A stretch of DNA of 64,000 bases from Magicicada septendecula (taxonomy: Eukaryota > Arthropoda > Insecta > Hemiptera > Cicadidae), in assembly GCA_034769895.1 (NCBI GenBank), contig JAWRYS010000707.1, positions 124,001 through 188,000 of the forward strand, in the 5' to 3' direction. This document shows, piece after piece, positions 58,134 to 64,000 of the stretch. Position numbers and translations under genes: made by a program. The notes beneath the pieces are model-generated. The model searched no databases, was not told the DNA's origin, and saw nothing but the letters and a program-made list of their open reading frames with translations. The first letter of the stretch is position 1, and each line of letters starts with the position of its first letter.

Positions 58134-58481
58134 GGTATTATTCTGATGGGTTGATTTTGAGATGATGTATTGTTATCAAAATTCGAATTCTTCGTATATC
58201 TTCTGATTACTGTTATTCCTCCATCTTCCTTCCTGGTTATTAAATATTGTCACTATAGTATTTATTCTCGTTCATAGATTATTTTGATACCCCACAAGCT
58301 TGGGTAATTTCAGATTTTAAGTTTTTACAATTATGTTAATGCTTGTTAATTACATTTCTTTTTGTATAATAATGCCTATTACAATATTTTGTGTTATAAA
58401 CGATTTACAATTTATTCTTGGTGATTCCTTCACCTCAGATTTTCTAAATTCTTATTCAATTTGTTATAATTTTTGGTTGTT

Positions 58482-61250
58482 TGGTTCTGACAGTTAGGTT
58501 TTTTTCTAGGCCTGAGTAGCCATTATAGTAATTTACTTATTTCGTTCAAATCACATTTTGGTTCAGCCTATTGGGCTTTACTTTGTTATTTTTATTAGTT
58601 GTGTTGTGTTTTGAGTCTGTAGGTGTGTTGTTTATTGTTCAATATTGCCTTCTCTATTTCAATCTTTAAAACATAACATTAGGCTTATGGACTGCACATT
58701 TCATTCAGCCATATCCTATTCATAACATTAACATGAACAATTTTTTATAAGTTATTAGAGTTATTATTTTGATTAAGAAATATCATCACTCCCTTCTAAC
58801 TTATCCTTATTTGCTAATTTTTGTTTTGTTTATAACACATATTATTTTTGTTGTGATAAACAACATCACTTTCTATTAAATTAATAACAGTCCCTTGTAA
58901 CTTAGGTGTCTTTGTTAGTTTTTGATTTCTTAATCTTTAAACAATTTTTATATTCCCTCCATGGTAACACCTTCAATTTATTCTATTCTGGAATCCTCCC
59001 TTTTTACTTACTACCGGCTATAATTAAACTTAACTCTATTGGACATCTTTTCTTAAATAAAAAAGTCATCATCACTTCTAGTGTTTACTATACCTTATAC
59101 TATAATTCACACTTAATACTATTTTTCATCAGCTATTTATTCACTGTTAATTTCCAACCTTTATCTTACATTCACTTGTAAATTATTTATTGTTAATTAT
59201 AACTTCACTAGTGTCACACTTCACTTTGGGGTTCTTACACCTACACTATTGCACTGTATCACTGTTTATATTATTTGTTTTATAGTGGGTGATCCCTATA
59301 CTTATTTCTCTTTCATCTCCTTAATACTAATGACAATTAATACTTAATAATTAATACTTACTAACTAATAACAATTTTTATCTGTGGTTTAGGTTGCCTT
59401 TTTAATGGGTAGTAACCGTTATCTCTCCTTTCTCCGGATAACCATTGTTTTGGTTTCAATGTTCTTGTTGAGTGCTTTTTTACTTGTTTTGGTGAACCAT
59501 CATTGGTTTTCACTTCTGCTTGTCTCCCTCCTTTTCATTTTCATCATTTGATTAATATATTGGGTTTTTTCATCCGTTTCTTTGGATATTTTGGGGTCGT
59601 TTAAACCCATGAACTTGCTTCCTTTTGGTTTGGGTTTATTACTTTCTTATTCTCGTTGTTTATTTGTGTGGTTCCCTTCTTCATTTGTTTCTTGTTGTTG
59701 GGTCAATCACTTGGGTTAGGTCAAAGTCGTCGTTTGTCGAGTCATATTCCTTATATTTTAATTAAAATCAATCAGTTTATTTGATAAGAAGTATTTTTAC
59801 ATTTATAAATATATTTTTTATCCCTGGTACTGGGTTGGCTCTTTGTGTCGTGACATAATGCCTCTCCTTTAAAATTGATCATTTTGATAAAACACTAGCA
59901 TAGTTTTTTATGAAATTATCAGTTATACATAATCTTTTTCCTTTTCTTTCTTGGTTGTTTCTCCATTCTTTATTTCTCTTCTTACTGAATTCATTCCATT
60001 TTATTTGGATCTGTTTTTTACTTTATTTCCATTGGTGTGTTCTCCCTTATACACAATTTTTTCCCTAACGTTAGTAGCTGGTCTCTCCCATTACTACTCA
60101 TTTTTCTGAGACCAGAGGCACATCATCTCTGCTCAGTTTATTTGATTGCTGGACTTTTCAACAGTCAATCATAAATACCTTTTTTGTCAACTTGTGACTT
60201 AAATTAATAATATACTTTGGGATTGTCCACCTTGTGGTTTGTTTTTAGATCACTTTGGCCTTTTACTCATTCTTCCTTCCGCTGTACCTTTGCTATATAC
60301 TATCATTTGCTCATACCATTGATTGTTTTTTATTTATTTATATGTTAATTTCATCATTAACTTTTCATTATTCGGTTTTCAATTCTCATTGTGATCATTT
60401 TAATTGTCTTAGACATTTTTTTTTTTTCTTAGTCATTTAGCAGGATTTTGCTTTAGCCATATCTGTATATTGGTTTTATACATAATCTCCCTCTTTTTCT
60501 TTGTACCAGTTTAGATTTTTTTTTTCTGAATACCTTTGATTCATTATAATTCAGGTATTTATCTTATCAGTTTTGAGTTTGATTTTATTTTTGTATATTT
60601 CAGTTTGTATTAAAAATCATTCTTGATAATTCTTTGTAAGTTAATTTTCTTACATCATAGGAATTTTTGTAGCGTATTCCTATTTTGGTATATTTTGTTT
60701 AATTATTTCATATACTTCACATATCAACTTTTTAATAAATTGTAAGTTGATTTCACTTAGTAGGAATTTATGTAACTCATTCCTTTGTTTTTATATTTTT
60801 TATTTTAGGCCTCATAAGTCATCGAAATGTTGTTGCAAGTTGTGCTCACATAATTTTTGAATTTTGACATTTGTATTTTATTTACAGTTACTTGTCCTTC
60901 GTGATGACATATGGTCGTACATTTTATTATATTTAAGTTTATTTTGGTATCAATTCAATTCTCACGGTTGTGGATTTATTATGTTATCATTTCCATTCCA
61001 TATTATAGCCTTCTCCTTTTTGTTCGACACTTCGTTATTCTTCACCTCTTCTCCTTCAAGTGTTTGATATTCACACTTATTCTGGATGATCGTATTCCAG
61101 TTATTTAGTTTTCTTCATAGAACTTCTTTATTGACGCTTGGTTGTACACTCCTTTTACTATTTTGGTGTTTATATTACTTATCTCGTAAGTGTTGTTTCC
61201 ATTGTCCTTGGTGATGACATACGGTCCAACATATAATAATAGCAATTTTT
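58482..61250. repeat. tandem duplication, unit 1 (2,769 bp)
   Basis: Begins TGGTTCTGACAGTTAGG and is followed directly at 61251 by a second copy running to the window end at 64000. I noticed about eight differences, including a T/G in CCTTT(T/G)TACTTAC and changes in the pol fragment. The junction lies in TTTTTTGG, a short homology shared with the sequence before 58482. Confidence 0.92.
61105..61250 (-). pseudogene. pol 3' end fragment, duplicate copy
   Basis: Minus-strand reading gives KLLLLYVGPYVITKDNGNNT, then TYEISNI and GVYNQASIKKF before a TAA at 61105-61107. This is homologous to the last 48 residues of Pol in C (LLLLYTGPYTITKNN ... NQASL). It is cut off at 61250 by the tandem duplication junction, so it is only a fragment. 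Confidence 0.8.
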
Positions 61251-64000
61251 TGGTTCTGACAGTTAGGTTTTTTTCTAGGCCTGAGTAGCCATTATAGTAA
61301 TTTACTTATTTCGTTCAAATCACATTTTGGTTCAGCCTATTGGGCTTTACTTTGTTATTTTTATTAGTTGTGTTGTGTTTTGAGTCTGTAGGTGTGTTGT
61401 TTATTGTTCAATATTGCCTTCTCTATTTCAATCTTTAAAACATAACATTAGGCTTATGGACTGCACATTTCATTCAGCCATATCCTATTCATAACATTAA
61501 CATGAACAATTTTTTATAAGTTATTAGAGTTATTATTTTGATTAAGAAATATCATCACTCCCTTCTAACTTATCCTTATTTGCTAATTTTTGTTTTGTTT
61601 ATAACACATATTATTTTTGTTGTGATAAACAACATCACTTTCTATTAAATTAATAACAGTCCCTTGTAACTTAGGTGTCTTTGTTAGTTTTTGATTTCTT
61701 AATCTTTAAACAATTTTTATATTCCCTCCATGGTAACACCTTCAATTTATTCTATTCTGGAATCCTCCCTTTGTACTTACTACCGGCTATAATTAAACTT
61801 AACTCTATTGGACATCTTTTCTTAAATAAAAAAGTCATCATCACTTCTAGTGTTTACTATACCTTGTACTATAATTCACACTTAATACTATTTTTCATCA
61901 GCTATTTATTCACTGTTAATTTCCAACCTTTATCTTACATTCACTTGTAAATTATTTATTGTTAATTATAACTTCACTAGTGTCACACTTCACTTTGGGG
62001 TTCTTACACCTACACTATTGCACTGTATCACTGTTTATATTATTTGTTTTATAGTGGGTGATCCCTATACTTATTTCTCTTTCATCTCCTTAATACTAAT
62101 GACAATTAATACTTAATAATTAATACTTACTAACTAATAACAATTTTTATCTGTGGTTTAGGTTGCCTTTTTAATGGGTAGTAACCGTTATCTCTCCTTT
62201 CTCCGGATAACCATTGTTTTGGTTTCAATGTTCTTGTTGAGTGCTTTTTTACTTGTTTTGGTGAACCATCATTGGTTTTCACTTCTGCTTGTCTCCCTCC
62301 TTTTCATTTTCATCATTTGATTAATATATTGGGTTTTTTCATCCGTTTCTTTGGATATTTTGGGGTCGTTTAAACCCATGAACTTGCTTCCTTTTGGTTT
62401 GGGTTTATTACTTTCTTATTCTCGTTGTTTATTTGTGTGGTTCCCTTCTTCATTTGTTTCTTGTTGTTGGGTCAATCACTTGGGTTAGGTCAAAGTCGTC
62501 GTTTGTCGAGTCATATTCCTTATATTTTAATTAAAATCAATCAGTTTATTTGATAAGAAGTATTTTTACATTTATAAATATATTTTTTATCCCTGGTACT
62601 GGGTTGGCTCTTTGTGTCGTGACATAATGCCTCTCCTTTAAAATTGATCATTTTGATAAAACACTAGCATAGTTTTTTATGAAATTATCAGTTATACATA
62701 ATCTTTTTCCTTTTCTTTCTTGGTTGTTTCTCCATTCTTTATTTCTCTTCTTACTGAATTCATTCCATTTTATTTGGATCTGTTTTTTACTTTATTTCCA
62801 TTGGTGTGTTCTCCCTTATACACAATTTTTTCCCTAACGTTAGTAGCTGGTCTCTCCCATTACTACTCATTTTTCTGAGACCAGAGGCACATCATCTCTG
62901 CTCAGTTTATTTGATTGCTGGACTTTTCAACAGTCAATCATAAATACCTTTTTTGTCAACTTGTGACTTAAATTAATAATATACTTTGGGATTGTCCACC
63001 TTGTGGTTTGTTTTTAGATCACTTTGGCCTTTTACTCATTCTTCCTTCCGCTGTACCTTTGCTATATACTATCATTTGCTCATACCATTGATTGTTTTTT
63101 ATTTATTTATATGTTAATTTCATCATTAACTTTTCATTATTCGGTTTTCAATTCTCATTGTGATCATTTTAATTGTCTTAGACATTTTTTTTTTTCTTAG
63201 TCATTTAGCAGGATTTTGCTTTAGCCATATCTGTATATTGGTTTTATACATAATCTCCCTCTTTTTCTTTGTACCAGTTTAGATTTTTTTTTTCTGAATG
63301 CCTTTGATTCATTATAATTCAGGCATTTATCTTATCAGTTTTGAGTTTGATTTTATTTTTGTATATTTCAGTTTGTATTAAAAATCATTCTTGATAATTC
63401 TTTGTAAGTTAATTTTCTTACATCATAGGAATTTTTGTAGCGTATTCCTATTTTGGTATATTTTGTTTAATTATTTCATATACTTCACATATCAACTTTT
63501 TAATAAATTGTAAGTTGATTTCACTTAGTAGGAATTTATGTAACTCATTCCTTTGTTTTTATATTTTTTATTTTAGGCCTCATAAGTCATCGAAATGTTG
63601 TTGCAAGTTGTGCTCACATAATTTTTGAATTTTGACATTTGTATTTTATTTACAGTTACTTGTCCTTCGTGATGACATATGGTCGTACATTTTATTATAT
63701 TTAAGTTTATTTTGGTATCAATTCAATTCTCACGGTTGTGGATTTATTATATTATCATTTCCATTCCATATTATAGCCTTCTCCTTTTTGTTCGACACTT
63801 CGTTATTCTTCACCTCTTCTCCTTCAAGTGTTTGATATTCACACTTATTCTGGATGATCGTATTCCAGTTATTTAGTTTTCTTCATAGAACTTCTTTATT
63901 GACGCTTGGTTGTACACTCCTTTTACTTTTTTGGTGGTTATATTACTTATCTCGTAAGTGTTGTTTCCATTGTCCTTGGTGATGACATACGGTCCAACAT
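61251..64000. repeat. tandem duplication, unit 2 (runs off the window)
   Basis: Near-identical to 58482-61250 with an offset of 2,768-2,769. It reaches the same point in pol at the window edge, so it may continue into the full pol gene outside. Confidence 0.92.
63873..64000 (-). CDS. pol: element E pol 3' end (partial)
   Basis: The last 42 codons of a Ty3 Pol: VGPYVITKDNGNNTYEIS, then TTKKVKGVYNQAS and KKFYEEN before the stop at 63873-63875. It corresponds to the integrase C-terminal tail of A and C (TGPYTITK ... SKKIKGT(F/V)NQAS). The TKKVKG form is closer to A and C than the duplicate at 61105-61250 (TKIVKG), so this copy is more likely the original. The frame is open to the window edge. 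Integrity of the rest is unknown. Confidence 0.75.
   Translation of the reverse strand, partial: VGPYVITKDNGNNTYEISNITTKKVKGVYNQASIKKFYEEN

Larger units (their letters stand above)
56955..64000 (-). mobile_element. Ty3 element E, 3' part (LTR/3' region and pol end)
   Basis: On the minus strand the end of a gypsy Pol (63873-64000 and a duplicate at 61105-61250) is followed by several kilobases of purine-rich non-coding sequence and an LTR end near 56955. The LTR-side sequence aligns with D and with 1-2745. The remaining pol and gag would lie beyond 64000. A 2,769-bp tandem duplication enlarges the region. The LTR start within the block cannot be fixed without the other LTR. Confidence 0.65.

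Noticed and set aside
53000-63900. Numerous short hydrophobic frames on the + strand
   Set aside because: The + strand is extremely T-rich here, which gives Phe/Leu/Ile/Ser chance frames. The region is LTR and 3' non-coding sequence of minus-strand elements.
1-64000. CRISPR arrays, operons or phage systems
   Set aside because: No spaced short palindromic repeats and no closely packed genes with ribosome binding sites; all coding content is eukaryotic transposon.

Overview
This window is eukaryotic nuclear DNA, most likely from an arthropod and probably an insect. It is AT-rich, carries microsatellites and a tRNA-derived SINE, and holds several classes of eukaryotic transposable element: Ty3/gypsy LTR retrotransposons, an RTE-clade LINE, and hAT, pogo/Tigger, Jerky-like and mariner-like DNA elements plus MITEs. 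I see no prokaryotic gene organisation. Only one short host exon (50569-50729) is plausible; nearly everything else is mobile DNA. The assignment to an insect is an inference from the element types.

Layout. 1-2745: LTR-like fragment of a third Ty3 family, sense +. 2760-9915: Ty3 element A on the minus strand, with a 5' LTR at 7123-9915, an intact gag and a damaged pol that carries a 1,095-bp in-frame deletion; its 3' LTR is missing. 9916-19211: background with a 232-bp MITE, a long-TIR element (10845-17366) with mariner-like and Jerky-like transposase remnants, and a complete RTE LINE (13115-17049) that itself carries a hAT MITE. 19220-50481: a hAT element with an 8-bp target duplication, blown up to 31 kb by nested insertions. 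50490-56950: flank with the candidate exon, a MITE, a degenerate LTR (D) carrying a SINE, and a (TC)44 microsatellite. 56955-64000: 3' part of another Ty3 element (E, minus strand) with a 2,769-bp tandem duplication.

The nest can be read from exact target-site duplications. The hAT (TSD TGTCCATC) received a ~508-bp MITE (13-bp flanking repeat). That MITE received Ty3 element C (TSD ATAT, ~12.06 kb, 2.8-kb LTRs). The 5' LTR of C received Ty3 element B (TSD TGTT, 11,573 bp) and a 1,703-bp pogo element (TSD TA). B is the youngest: its two 1.2-kb LTRs differ at only about two positions and its gag and pol are open.

The most interesting biology is in B. Its Gag ends in a RanBP2-type zinc finger instead of a retroviral CCHC knuckle. 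Its gag-pol junction has a canonical -1 frameshift heptamer (G GGA AAC) directly against the gag stop, and it has a 3.8-kb non-coding 3' region with a repeated motif and a strong hairpin. A and C use a different heptamer (U UUA AAC), have an Asn-rich Gag tail without a zinc finger, and share an in-frame UAA between protease and reverse transcriptase. LTRs of the third family (1-2745, D, E) keep a consensus RFX X-box, with a CCAAT box next to it in two of the three copies.
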